From Diploptera punctata (taxonomy: Eukaryota; Arthropoda; Insecta; Blattodea; Blaberidae), in contig JASPKZ010002333.1 of NCBI GenBank assembly GCA_030220185.1, forward strand, positions 1,240,001 through 1,304,000: DNA of 64,000 bases. Reading direction: 5' to 3'. The notes below the pieces were generated by a model that was given only the letters and a program-made list of their open reading frames with translations, was not told where the DNA came from and made no database searches. This document shows, piece after piece, positions 41,086 to 51,959 of this stretch. Every line of letters begins with the position of its first letter. The first letter of the stretch is position 1. The translations under genes were made by a program, and so were the position numbers.

Positions 41086-43330
41086 GAGGGATTCCCTACC
41101 ATGGGCTCATCACCTGCTAACACAATATCTGTGTCCCATTGAAGTACTTCTTGTGCTCTCATTCGCCAGCAGAAAGAAACACATTTACTATATACCCAAA
41201 CAAAACAACACTTATCAAACAAATTACTCATAGGGGCCGAACATTATTCTGCAGAAAGCACCATGAGCAAGGAAGACTTCAAACCATCGTCACCACGACA
41301 CACAGCAAGAAAAACAAACAGTCGACAACACAACACTTCACTGGAAACAAGAAACATTCAATACATTAGCGACTTATACTGAAGATGAGCCACCACCACT
41401 TGTCGTTAACCCAGCCCATAAAATTACAGCCTACAAGCTAACACACATCACTGGAGGCAACACAAGAGATATCATCATGCACTATACAAATGACAACAAG
41501 CTTATCATAAACACCAAGACTAAAGTAGCCTATGAACACACCATGAAAGTACTAAAATACTCCAAGTCACCTTTCTACACACATGGATATAGTCTTACAC
41601 CACTTTACAAGTATACACTAAAAGGACTACCAAAGATCATAAGCTCTACTGAAATTCATCAAGAACTAAAAAGACAGAAACTACGAAATAGAAGAAGTAA
41701 GACAGATAGTCAAGACTGTCTTTGTGAAAGGAGAGAAGAAATACGACCCTTGCCCAGTCTGGATTCTCTCCTTCAAAAAGATGGATAACCTAAAGATTCA
41801 ATTATAACAACTAAAATAACTATTCAACACATAAGTCAGGCTTGAAACCTATAAGAAATCAGCAGGCGGCACTCAATGCTTCAACTGCCAGGGGTTTGGA
41901 CATATTGCTGAGTTTTGCTTTAAACTCACGCGGTGTGTTCGATGTGCTGGCACACACAGAGTGTCTGAATACACTCAGGAAACATTTAAATGCAGAAACT
42001 GCAATCTAGAACATGTAGCCAGCTACAGAAAATGCTTTAAACTCATGCGGTGTGTTTGATGCGCTGGCACACACAGAGTGTCTGAATGCACTCAGGAAAC
42101 ACTTAAATGCAGAAACTGCAACCTAGAAATGCTTTAAACTCATGCAGTGTGTTCGATGCGCTGGCACACACAGAGTGTCTGAATGCACTCAGGAAACACT
42201 TAAATGCAGAAACTGCAACCTAGAACATGTAGCCAGCTACAGAAAATGCCCTGAATTTCAGAAATATCTAAAATCCAGGCAACAACATAAGACGGAAAAA
42301 ACACAGAAGACACTCAACACACAATGAAGCGAAAATCCAAATCAAACCTTAAACTTCCCTGCACTTCCAAAGTCCACTGAACCTCCAAATATATCCGATT
42401 CAAATCTCACCCATAAATTCTTTGAAATATACAACTAAATCCTCAACTACTACAAGAAACCGTCTCACTTCTGACAAATATGGCCAACAAGAATTAATTA
42501 AAACATCTTAAATCACTTAATATCAACTTTTTAAGACTGAGAAGCTTAAGATAATTCCTCGACAACATTATGAAAAACGGCTAAAAATACGAACAATGGC
42601 TTAAACATTGTGAAAATGGCTGAAGAAGAGCATTTTCCAGCTGATAATGACTCAACTTGCATGAAACTCTGCAGATAAGAACTTAAAATTTGGATCAAGA
42701 CTCTTATAGTAGTCGGTACCGTGAACACTTAAACAGATGCCATGGCCAAACACAAAAATCAGAACACAAAACGTAATCCTAAGTCCCATTAATTGCACCG
42801 TGAAAGAGGGACTCCCTACCATGGGCCCACTGTCTGTCAACCACAATATCCGAGACCTGGTAAAGCCCATCCTGTACTGTGATTGGCCAGCAGATATAAA
42901 TTTGAGTAAAACCTAATCACTACACTTCTGACATCATGCCATATATTCACTATCTATCGAAAGGATACAAAATATAATATATATAAATTCTCACCAGCCA
43001 ATGGATGAAATCATCATTCAAAGCCCATAAATAAGCTCACCTAACACACATGTGAACAAAAATCCCATGAAATTATACACAAAATTGAAAGAACCTTTAG
43101 GAGCTGCAACAAGTCAATGGCCATAATTTTACATGCACATCACTCAAAATTCAACAATTGCTGGGGCAAATGGACTTTGTCTAGGTATCAGGGACCAACT
43201 AGGCCAAAGACCTTCCCACCACGTGCACATGCAAGTTGCAGGGTAGATTGACCATTCTTACTTAAGGCACTTAGTCCATGACCAGCTATGAAGTTAGCCA
43301 CAGCAATATGGCAGAAACATCAGCAAAAAC
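41086..43330 (+). mobile_element. Jockey-type LINE remnant (5' region and ORF1 only)
   Basis: Contains an ORF1 (gag) remnant at ~41229-42330 between two divergent direct repeats with GAGGGAYTCCCTACCATGGG (near 41086 and 42806) and CGCCAGCAGA/GGCCAGCAGA. These repeats may be 5'-UTR promoter monomers or old terminal repeats. No endonuclease or RT follows before 43330. The end segment (43270-43330) resembles part of the inverted repeat at 40040-40936. Confidence 0.55.
41229..42330 (+). pseudogene. ORF1/Gag-like nucleic-acid-binding protein, broken
   Basis: Plus-strand remnants of the ORF1 protein that packages non-LTR retrotransposon RNA. The frame at 41477-41788 shows a PRE_C2HC-like region: YTHGYSLTPLYKYTLKGLPK, then STEIHQELKRQK. 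After a frameshift comes a zinc-knuckle region (from ~41875) reading QCFNCQGFGHIAEFCF, then RCVRCAGTHRVSE and KCRNCNLEHVASYRKCPEF. The zinc-knuckle DNA is repeated about three times (from ~41915, 42030 and 42127) with stops between. Family and order are clear; the protein is not functional. Confidence 0.78.
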
Positions 43331-43745
43331 TATTTGAATGCAGCGAAGCCAGGGTGACAGCAAAATGTTTTTATTCTTAAAATTAAAATTAAAAGGAAGT
43401 AACTCTATGAGATAATTTATCAAGAGATTAAATTGAAGAATTTGAATTGGAATATATCTAATTTGCATTTGGATAGATTGCATATTGAAGGCTGTAACTA
43501 TAGGGACGGTACATTTATAAATGTCCCTTTGTTATAAAATGTACTATGGATCCGTGGACTTTCATTGTATTTATAAAGTTAATATACCCATGTTACCTCA
43601 TGATTTGCTCACTCACATGGAACGTGTTTTGGTGGATGTTTCCACCATTTTCAGCAAGAAACCAACATATTTCTTGGTTCACTTGTGAGTAAATGTTAAT
43701 GAAGACACAATCCTTGATTTTTAAAATCTTTATTGAATGTTTGGT
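43331..43745. other. AT-rich intronic-type DNA
   Basis: Nothing recognised. It lies directly downstream of the next exon's donor on the minus strand. Confidence 0.5.
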
Positions 43746-43751
43746 ACTTAC

Positions 43752-44069
43752 CAAATGCTTCTCGTATAGCAAGACCAGCACCCAGCATGGGATGTACTCC
43801 TGTCCTAGAGACTTTTCGCATCCGTTGGCTTGGACTTATACTAGGTGTTGGCGCTCGTGTGACGCTAGCAGATGGAGCAGCTGAGTAACAGCCAGGGCTG
43901 GCAGGACGCTGATCTAGGGAATCATTGTATTCTTCATTTAGAATTGGTGAGTTTCTTTGTGGTGTAGCAGATTGTATTCCAGTGGAGTGAAGTTCCAGAC
44001 ATTGCCTGCAGGGCTGACTTGCTGACCTTGAACGTAATTGAGGGCTACTGGTGCCAGGTCTATCAGGTA
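43752..44069 (-). CDS. Probable host-gene exon, Ser/Pro/Arg-rich (unnamed)
   Basis: A 318-bp minus-strand segment lies between an acceptor (TTTCATTTGTTATAG) and a strong donor (GTAAGT). It is open for 105 codons in one phase (entry phase 1, exit phase 1). Such a length is unlikely by chance in this AT-rich DNA, and it is clearly GC-richer than its flanks. The peptide looks disordered, with LRSRSASQPCRQCLELHSTG, ASPGCYSAAPSASVTRAPTP and the better-folded end GVHPMLGAGLAIREAF. The Ser/Pro/Arg richness suggests a phosphorylated linker of a cytoplasmic protein; that is inference. It matches no repeat in the window, and I cannot name the gene. Confidence 0.75.
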
Positions 44070-44071
44070 CT

Positions 44072-44422
44072 ATAACAAATGAAAGTAAAAAAAAAATAAT
44101 TTCTAGTCAAGTGAAGTCTACTTTCAGTGTAGAAATTTCATGAAAATGTAAATTCTTATTTCTATTTGAAATGCTTCAAAACCTCACGTCAAATGATGTA
44201 TAGCATATTTTAATGTATATCATTAAGCTGTATATTTCTGTTGTATATAGTCATGTTTTATACAGTTCCTACACAGTTTCTCAAGCTCTTCACTCCTTAG
44301 TATTGCAATAATTTAAAAAAATGTACTTATTATTGCCCATCATCACTGATAATTGCACTCATATATAGAACAATTTTCTGTTTTTGCTAATGCAAACTAA
44401 AATTTTCATATTGTATTGAAAT
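44072..44422. other. AT-rich intronic-type DNA
   Basis: Nothing recognised between the exon acceptor and the mariner-like element. Confidence 0.5.
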
Positions 44423-44424
44423 AC

Positions 44425-45751
44425 AGGGTGGACCGCTCGAATGGACCTAATTTCAATTGCTTGTTACTGGCAAACGGTTGAAGATAGAAACTTAAAACAA
44501 CGTTCATAGTACAGAAAAACTCTCACCAAGTTTCGAATCCTGTCGGTAGATGGCACAAAGATACGTTTCTCGTTCTTAGATTTAATTGTTTGTGAAAATG
44601 GCGACTCCGCAGATGAAAGCGCAAGCTGTTTTGTGGTATGCGGAGTTTAAATCAATCATTAGAGTTCAAAGGGAGTTCCGGCGTGTGTTTAACCGTGATG
44701 CTCCAACTGCTAGAAGCATAAAGAAGTGGCGTGATACATTATTAGCTACAGGATCTGTGTTGAAGAAGCATGGTGGTGGTCGCAGAGCATCCGATGAAAT
44801 GGTAGCAAATGTTCAAGCCGCATTTGAGCGAAGCCCCCGGAAGTCATTAAGAAGAGCTTCGCGGGAACTTCAAATACCAAAATCGACATTACAACGGATT
44901 GTCCACAAACGCCTCAAACTGCACGCATATAAAGTGCAGTTAGTGCAACGTCTGGAGCCGAATGACATGCCGAAACGAGTGGAATTCGCCAATACGATGC
45001 TGGACCGTCTCGGCGCTGATCCTGACTTCATGACCAAGATTTTCTTCTCGGACGAAGCCACTTTCCATTGTCAGGCAAGGTAAACCGGCATAATGTGCGG
45101 ATCTGGGGATCGGAGAATCCTTACGCTATTCAAGAGCATGTTCGTGATAGTCCGAAGATGAATGTTTGGTGCAGTTTGTCACATAATAAGGTCATTGGAC
45201 CGTTTTTTCTTCGCCGAGAAAACTGTTCGTGGTACCACATATCTTGACATGCTGGAGCAGTTCTTCTTTCCACAAATTGAACAACTGCAGCCTAACATCG
45301 TTTTCCAGCAAGATGGTGCTCCTCCCCACTGGTCCAATGAAGTTCGCACGACTTTGGACAACATTTTCCCTGGCCGTTGGATTGGTAGGGGAGGACCAAT
45401 CGCGTGGCCCCCGAGATCTCCCGATTTAACACCACTGGATTTCTTTCTCTGGGGCTATGTCAAAGATAAAGTTTACACCACCCCAGTCAAAGACCTTCGT
45501 GATCTTCGTGAGCGCATCATAGAGGCTATTGAGAACATTCCAGAAGACATACTCCAACGTACTTGGCAAGAAATTGTTCATCGCTTTGATATCGTCACAG
45601 TGACTGCTGGGGCTCATATAGAGATGTGGTGATCTGGATATCAAAACTTGGTGAGTTTTTCTGTAATATGAACGTTGTTTTAAGTTTCTATCTTCAACCG
45701 TTTGCCAGTAACAAGCAATTGAAATTAGGTCCATTCGAGCGGTCCACCCTG
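44425..45751 (+). mobile_element. Mariner-like transposon related to DD41D but with DD36D spacing
   Basis: A 1327-bp element with ~108-bp terminal inverted repeats (44425-44533 and 45644-45751) starting CAGGGTGGACCGCTCG, flanked by TA on both sides (44423-44424 and 45752-45753). The left repeat has 2 extra bases. It carries one transposase frame with two opposing one-base indels. Both the architecture and the protein resemble the element at 20437-21786, but the terminal repeat sequences differ, so it is a separate family. Confidence 0.94.
44598..45632 (+). pseudogene. Mariner-superfamily transposase, two compensating frameshifts
   Basis: The true ATG is at 44598 (MATPQMKAQAVLW). The N-terminal helix-turn-helix region includes RSPRKSLRRASRELQIPKST. 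The first catalytic Asp is in FFSDEATFHC. A one-base loss near 45070 then shifts the frame to a TAA at 45081-45083. A one-base gain in the T run at ~45205 restores it. The rest reads FQQDGAPPHW (second Asp) and PRSPDLTPLDFFLWG (third Asp). I count 36 residues between the last two Asp, against 41 in the relative at 20556-21614. All three catalytic positions are retained, so only two small indels separate this copy from an open frame. Confidence 0.92.
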
Positions 45752-45754
45752 TAT

Positions 45755-46152
45755 TAACATGGGAATTGAATATAGTTGCTTTGCTAGATGTTAGTTAGCC
45801 AGGAGAAGGTAGTCCGGAATCAGGAAGCTTTAACATTATACTATTGACCAGCCTCAATGGGCCAGTGGTCAGCATTACTGACTATGTTCATGAGGTCCCA
45901 GGTTTGATTCCCGGTCAGACCATAGGATTTTTTTTTCTTAAAGGGTGGTCTGTGGTTCCCCATGGTCTGGAATATAAGTTAAGTTTAGGTTAAGAATTCT
46001 ACTGATGCTTCATTATCATTTATCACCCATCATAATATCGGAGTAATGTTACTCCACCTTCCAGGTGCTCCAACCTAAGAAATAGATTACAATTCCACCA
46101 ATACTTAGGGGAGAAGGCCAGAAATGTCATAAAAGACAACCTGGTGGCATTA

Positions 46153-46199
<47 letters not shown>

Positions 46200-46225
46200 C
46201 TATCCGAGGCTTGGTTTGAGACTTG
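45755..46225. other. tRNA-like fragment, AT-rich DNA and TA tract
   Basis: A tRNA-derived piece at ~45846-45930 has GGGCCAGTGGTCAGCAT and B box GGTTTGATTCCCGG. The TA tract runs 46157-46192. Confidence 0.55.
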
Positions 46226-46532
46226 AAAGCAAATGAGATGCGATTTATGTGCTGTACAGCAGGCTACACAAAGTGGGACTATAAAAGAAACGAGGAAATT
46301 ATGGAAGAGTTGGATGTAGAACCCATTCTTCACCATATACAAAACTACCAGAACAACTGGAAAGCCCATCTTCAACGAATGTCATCTCATAGAATTCCAA
46401 AAGCCATACTTCGCTACTGCCCCCAAGGCAAAAGATCACTGGGACGTCCAAAAAAGCGCTGGATGGAAAATTCCTCTTTGAGACTGTAACAGGCCACATG
46501 GCCTAATACTTGCATGGATGATGATGATGATA
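46226..46532 (+). mobile_element. LINE family 2, 3' fragment
   Basis: The plus frame reads MRFMCCTAGYTKWDYKRNEE, then HHIQNYQNNWKAHLQRM and GRPKKRWMENSSLRL, ending in the CATGGATGATGATGAT tail. It is 5'-truncated. The same segment occurs at 28030-28346 and 53385-53732. Confidence 0.9.
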
Positions 46533-46542
46533 TACATACTAT

Positions 46543-46864
46543 GTCCACTACTGTGGTCTTGAGGTAGCGTGCTGCCTTATCACGCAGCATGCCCGGGTTC
46601 AATTCCCGGTCGGGACAGGCTCCTGGGTAAGGTTATTTTGAGGTTTTTTCTCACCTGTAAGTCAAATCTCAGGAAGCTTAGGGCCCAACGGTCCCCGAAA
46701 ATCATCTGGCTATCATCATTATCACCATCATCCTTCACCGGTGTGGAAAGCAACGGGAAGCTACCACACTTATAATTCCCTAGTAAAGCTGCAAAGCATA
46801 GCATGAAAATGCTATGATTGTAGTGAAAGACCTGCCCTCGGGCAGAATTACTGTGGATGGATAT
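46543..46864 (+). repeat. SINE family A, near full length
   Basis: Plus copy: GTCCACTACTGTGGTCTTGA head, B box GGTTCAATTCCCGG, CACCGGTGTGGAAAGCAACG, GCATAGCATGAAAATGCTAT and the tail GAATTACTGTGGATGG. It starts ten bases after a LINE family 2 tail. Confidence 0.92.
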
Positions 46865-47525
46865 ATACTATGGGGGTGGAGTGAAACCAGAATTTGGAAT
46901 AGGCATTTTAATTTGAAGGAGGATCCTCTAACCTGCCCAGCTTGTTGCAACTGAATGTAAACTTTTCAAAATCAAAATTTGCACAATATTAAGAAAGTTG
47001 CATTATATTTGTATTTTAAAAATAACTGTTTTTGAAATAAGTAATACATAATCAATATTTGACCTTCTAACACCTAAAAAAAAAAAAATGTATTGTAGTG
47101 TAACTTATATTAGGTTATTTTTCATTCTGATCCTTAGTTGTTAGTAATAATCTATTGGTGTCAAGTTTTATAAATAGTATCACTTTAATCCTAATGTTCT
47201 ATAAATTTGTGTACATGTTTTATTATAATATTTCTCATTTATTATATTTTCTGAAATTGCAGTCAATCATCATCTATCAAAGCTAATTACTATTGATTAC
47301 TATGTTGAGTTACTTTAATGTTTCCTCTAACAATTTATGTGCGTCCTTTATAACATTAATAGTACCCAAATTCTTTTTAAAAATAAAATTTCATGGACCT
47401 GTTAGGATGCACCATATTAACATCTAGGTAATAGGCATAGAGACAACTGGAAAATTCCTCTGTTGTTGACAGTTAATTTGAATACCAGTTTTGAAAACCT
47501 CTTAGAATAGAATTCGTTATCTTCT
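46865..47525. other. AT-rich intronic-type DNA
   Basis: Nothing recognised. Confidence 0.5.
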
Positions 47526-47917
47526 AGTATATAAAAATGAATGTTTGCTTGTTTATACTTTATGCCTGGCTATACCGTTGATCCGATTGTGATGGGGGTT
47601 TTTGCAAAATGTTCAGGAGATTCCCAGGATGAACATAGGCTATAAGAGAGTTGAGATACTTAACTCCTACACCCTTAAAAAACATCCTTTATAGTGAAAA
47701 ACGTGAAAAAGTCTTTTTTTTTTTACCATTAAATGGCTTATGCTGCCTAAACCATAGCAAATACATAAAATTAATGTACACAGAATTGAAATATCTCAAA
47801 AAACTCTTCAAAAAAGTCCACGAAAGCATATGTATCTTTTACATATAACACACAATATCCATTTTTTGTCATTCATTGATGCCAAGGAGATCGGGATAAG
47901 TAGATTCCCAGGCAACA
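47526..47917 (-). repeat. Element X, copy 7
   Basis: Minus copy from the 3' end (TATATAAAAATGAATGTTTG) through the conserved central blocks to GGGATAAGTAGATTCCCAGG. The 5' end is cut where copy 8 begins. Confidence 0.8.
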
Positions 47918-48419
47918 TGTGCTGCCATACCATTCATCCGATTGTCATGGGGCTTTTTGCAAAATGTTCAGGATTTTCCCGGGAAGGATTTAGGTTAAAA
48001 GAGAGTTTTAACCCTTAACCGGAGTTGTGGGGTCTTTTATGATACCAATGAAACTGGACAGCCTTGACATTCTTTTAAAATCCATTTTTTTTTTCAAAAT
48101 CCTTTTGTGTAGCTTTCCCTTCGCCATGGCCTGTAACCTGTAAGTACTGTTACTTTCTCTGTATATAAGTAAAATCAAGAGTGGTATCCTTTACAACCCC
48201 ACAACTCCAGTAGCATTCCAGTATTTTTGTTTGAATGTTAGTTTATGTAACAATGGTATAGTTGGTGTTAATATGACCTATTTTGCTCGTAAATGTATAT
48301 TAGTGCTTGATACTGATTTCCTGGTATTTTAAAAGACCCTGACTATAATTATTCTGAACAAGAAATAGATTCGGAACTAGAATGTGACTCTGAAATTTTT
48401 TAGCATATCCTTCCAAAAC

Positions 48420-49020
48420 AAACAGGACACCTCTAATAGACATCACAGAGTACAGGTTTAGAGATGATCAAACAATTATTTCACATGTACCTAAAAAAGA
48501 AAAAGCTGTCATTATGCTGTCTAACATGCACCATTCGGAATGTACTGATCCTGTGACATGCAAACCACAAATTATATTCGTATTTTTATAATAGTACGAA
48601 AGGGGGAGTAGATAACTTTGAACAAAACATTTTTACATGTAGCACAAGCAGACGAAGACAGAGATGGTCCCTTGGCTGTCTGCTATGTTATTCTGAACAA
48701 AACTGATGTCATTTGTTATGTATTGCATTCATCTTTCAGGGATTATAAACCTATTTCTCACTTTGAATTCCTGAAAACTTTAGGTCGACAATTTACAGAG
48801 CCATACCTGAACGAAAGACTTGTAAATGATCGACTACCAAAAAAAATCAGAATGATTGTTTCCAGGATTTTGAAGAAACCATTTCTGAAGAATGGAAGAC
48901 CAATCAAGGATGCAAAAAAAAAAAAAAACAGTGTGCATTGTGTCTTCATTCAAACAAAAGGAAAATGAACCAGTATTGTGTTTGATGTGATAGACCAATG
49001 TGCCAGAACATGCTGATCAG
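48420..49020 (+). pseudogene. piggyBac transposase C-terminal remnant
   Basis: In the plus strand the DDE core reads VPKKEKAVIMLSNMHHSE and then a decayed GVD.L-type block near 48605. The 116-codon frame 48618-48968 follows, with PLAVCYVILNKTDVICYVL, HFEFLKTLGRQFTEPYLNER and LPKKIRM. A cysteine-containing tail (VHCVFIQTK, with further Cys positions to ~49012) recalls the C-terminal zinc-binding region of piggyBac transposases. Stops near 48590-48610, an A run at 48915-48928 and loss of the N-terminal region inactivate it. Confidence 0.82.
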
Positions 49021-49307
49021 TTATGTGGAGAATTAGGAACATTCTATTATGAAAGAAAGTTTTTATAAATTACGTGGGTTTTTTATTCAGTGTATTTTGA
49101 AATTTCAGTGAAAAAATGTGTATGAACACAAAATCTGACAAATTCATTGTATAGATGTTCGTGGTTGCTATTGTTCTATTTTTCACTACACTTGTACTAT
49201 ATCCTGTAATTTAGTGAATTTCCCTCCCCCAAATGATCCTTATTATTATTATTCCACAATCAGTTAGTTAAATAAACAAACAATTTTATAATTCTATTTT
49301 TCATAAG

Positions 49308-49420
49308 TAATGCCACGAGTGATTTCCAAATTATCGATAAATTCACGACTCACGAAGTGAGGAGTGAATTTATCTAGAGAATTTGGAAATCAAGAGTGGC
49401 ATTTGTTAGGACTATTTAAC
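49308..49420. repeat. Palindromic MITE-like hairpin inside piggyBac
   Basis: AATGCCACGAGTGATTTCCA and its inverted counterpart TTGGAAATCAAGAGTGGCAT form ~50-bp arms around a GACTCACGAAGTGAGGAGTG centre. Confidence 0.75.
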
Positions 49421-50104
49421 GAATAAAATTAAGCTGTTTACTCACAAATCATTATTTAACTGTAGTTATTTTAAAATATTTATATATTTAATGTAAACGG
49501 CGATGTTTGAAAACAAATGAGAAACGATAGGTGCGCTTCATCTGCTTCTTTTGTTTATCACTGCAACTAGATCATACTATTTCAGAATATTAAAAAGGAG
49601 GAGCTTTCTTTAATATGGTAATTATAACACTGATAAATATTTCGTGAAACATGACTCTGATTGGTTGTAAAACAGAAATCATTGAAACGTGATTGGTCAT
49701 TGACTCCCATTTGGGGCATGAGTTAAATAGTCACAATAAATACAAATACAACTGCAATTACTATCACATTTTCTGTTGGTATCTTTTTCGACCCCACAAC
49801 TCCACTAACGACATACAAAGTGCACAACTCTGGTTAAGGGTTAATGCTCAAGTCCCTTCACCCTTAAAAATCATCTTCTGTAGTGAAAAAATGTGAAAAA
49901 ATGTCACTTTTTGTAAGCTTAAATGGCTTACGCTGCCTAAACCATAACAAATACACAAAATTATTGTACACAGAATTGAAAATCTCAAGAAACTCTACAG
50001 AAAAGTCCACGGCAGCATATGTTTATCTTTTAAGGATAACCATCAATAGCCATTTTTTGTCTTTCATTGGTAGATGTAGCAGCGCATGCCAAGTATTAGC
50101 TAGT

Positions 50105-50440
50105 AAAAAATAATTTCAATAGAAAATACGTGGAGATGTATTTTTGCCATTTAAATAAAAAAACCTTGTTGCATTGAAATTAGGCTGGATGTGTTTCTTT
50201 TATTTTGTCTTCATATTTTATCATATTGATGACAGCTGAATTTTAAATAATTCTTAGAAAAAAGCAATGTCATAATAGCAGAAATAGAAATGTCAAAATA
50301 TTTAAGTAAGTTTTGACAGTTATTTGAAAGGTAATATGGTATTGATATTACTGGGAATTCCAAACAATTATTAAAAATTCATATGAAATGGAATGTATAT
50401 TTGTTACTATATTTCGCTAAATACTTTTTAAAGTTGTCTT
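50105..50440. other. AT-rich intronic-type DNA
   Basis: Nothing recognised. Confidence 0.5.
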
Positions 50441-50441
50441 T

Positions 50442-50795
50442 CCATCCATAGTAATTCTGCCCGAAGGTAGGTCCTTCACTGCAATCATAGCATTTTCATG
50501 CTATGCTTGCAGCTTTACTAGGGAATTGTAGGTGTGGTAGCTTCCCGTTGCTTACCACACCGATGAAGGATGACGATGATGATGATGGTAATGGTAAGGA
50601 TGATGATGATGATGATGACGATGGCCATATGATTTCGGGGAACGTTTGGGCCTTAAAGTTTTCCTGACATTTGTCTTACTGGTGAGGAAAAAGTCCGATA
50701 AAAACCTCACCCAGAAAAACTGCCCCGATCGGGGATCGAACCCGGGCCCGCTGCGTGACAAGGCAGCATGCTACCTCGAGACCACAGCGGTGGAC
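50442..50795 (-). repeat. SINE family A, full-length
   Basis: Minus copy with an expanded GATGATG microsatellite. B box GGGTTCGATCCCCG. The near-identical flanks AGTTGTCTT and AGTTGCCTT suggest a ~9-10 bp target duplication. Confidence 0.92.
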
Positions 50796-50952
50796 TAGTT
50801 GCCTTTAAAAATTATATTTTCCATTTTTTCATAAAATTGTGATAATATTTTCATTGTGTTAACTTAAGTGTAATTATTTATAAAATAAGTACATTTCCTG
50901 TATATTTGAGAACACTGACCTGTATTCTATGATTGCTTTATTGTATTTGCAG
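50796..50952. other. AT-rich intronic-type DNA
   Basis: Ends in ATTGTATTTGCAG, the acceptor of the next candidate exon. Confidence 0.4.
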
Positions 50953-51015
50953 GTACCAGCATTGACACTTGTGAAACTAGTTTCATTAAAACACCTGCCT
51001 TTCCAGTTAGAGACG
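50953..51015 (+). CDS. Candidate internal exon, plus strand (unnamed)
   Basis: A 63-bp segment between TATTTGCAG and GTAAGA. Two frames are open: the phase-1 reading contains SIDTCETSFIKTPAFPVRD and the phase-0 reading VPALTLVKLVSLKHLPF. Good splice context but very short. Its phases do not match the other plus candidate at 11080-11163. No family is recognised. Confidence 0.3.
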
Positions 51016-51955
51016 GTAAGATAGGCTGTTGACAATTCATGTAAAATTGATTTTTTGTTCTATTGAATAGTTATAAGCATTGGAGACCTTACACTTGTAC
51101 AGTTTGTATTATATAATAACTTGTATAATATAAAGTAGGTGTGGGAACTATTTCACCAGTTAAAATGACTTTGACATTAATATTAAAAATTAATCAAACA
51201 TATTTCAATTGACACGAAAGTATTATTACAGAAAATATTATTGATCTGGGTAGCTCATAGGCAACATCTACTAGTTTACTTTGAATTTATAGATCCAGTT
51301 TGCTAGATTATAATTTGTAAAAGCCACAAGTGTGCAAAAATATCTCCTTAAGGATAATATTTTAGGTTGATAGATACTTAATATGCCAAAAGGCACATGC
51401 ATATGTGCCCAAAACTAGCATTGGGTCTGAATCAGTTAACAAAACACATGTCCCACATGTATTTCATTTGAACTCTAAGAACAATTTATCATTTTTTCCC
51501 ATGAGTTTTTCTTAAGAATCATAGGTAGATAGGTATACCCTTAGACAAAAAAATATTTGTCATCTCTTGAACACACATTTCTTCTAAGTCCTACTCGGCA
51601 CAGCGCTGGGTTCAAACTAGGAAACTGGTCATAATTGTGCAGTCTCTGAGCTACTGTGTTATGTGGTATTAACTGAAGACTCTCCTACGTGTCCTGATAG
51701 GTCAGCGGTAAAGCATGCAGTCACTGTTTCTGTTAATGAAGGTTGCAGGTTTGCATCTTCATTTATGCAGTTTTTTTTTTGTGATATTTGTATTAAAATG
51801 TTTTATGAATTAAATACAACATTTTATTTTGACATTTGAATCAATCTATACTTTTTAAGTTCATAATTGTTTTTTATACCGTCGAGGTTATAACAATGTT
51901 AAATTATAATTTGTTTTTACCTTGTATACTACCATCTTCCTCAACTATTTATAAT
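51016..51955. other. AT-rich DNA with two tRNA-like traces
   Basis: tRNA-like remnants near 51590-51670 (minus; GGGTTCAAACTAGG region) and 51700-51770 (plus; GGTCAGCGGTAAAGCATG, then TTGCAGGTTTGCATC). No gene seen. Confidence 0.45.
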
Positions 51956-51959
51956 TTTC

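Larger units (their letters stand above)
48012..49840 (+). mobile_element. piggyBac-like transposon, internally deleted
   Basis: A 1829-bp element bounded by TTAA on both sides (48008-48011 and 49841-49844), the target of piggyBac elements. The ends are inverted copies CCCTTAACCGGAGTTGTG and CCCTTAACCAGAGTTGTG. Subterminal copies of GGAGTTGTGGGG in either orientation occur near 48200 and 49793. A plus-strand transposase remnant (about 48330-49020) lies inside. The N-terminal half of the protein is missing, and stops occur in the core, so it is dead. Confidence 0.92.
47918..50104 (-). repeat. Element X, copy 8, interrupted by piggyBac
   Basis: Starts GTGCTGCCATACCATTCATC and ends with AAGTATTAGCTAGT at ~50103. 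The two parts (47918-48011 and 49841-50104) are separated by the piggyBac element. Removing that element rejoins the X sequence at TTAA. Confidence 0.85.

Noticed and set aside
41086..42895. Retroviral or LTR-retrotransposon interpretation of the direct repeats around the gag remnant
   Set aside because: The repeats are short and diverged, lack TG...CA ends, and the ORF1 is of non-LTR type. No pol of LTR type and no viral genes were seen.
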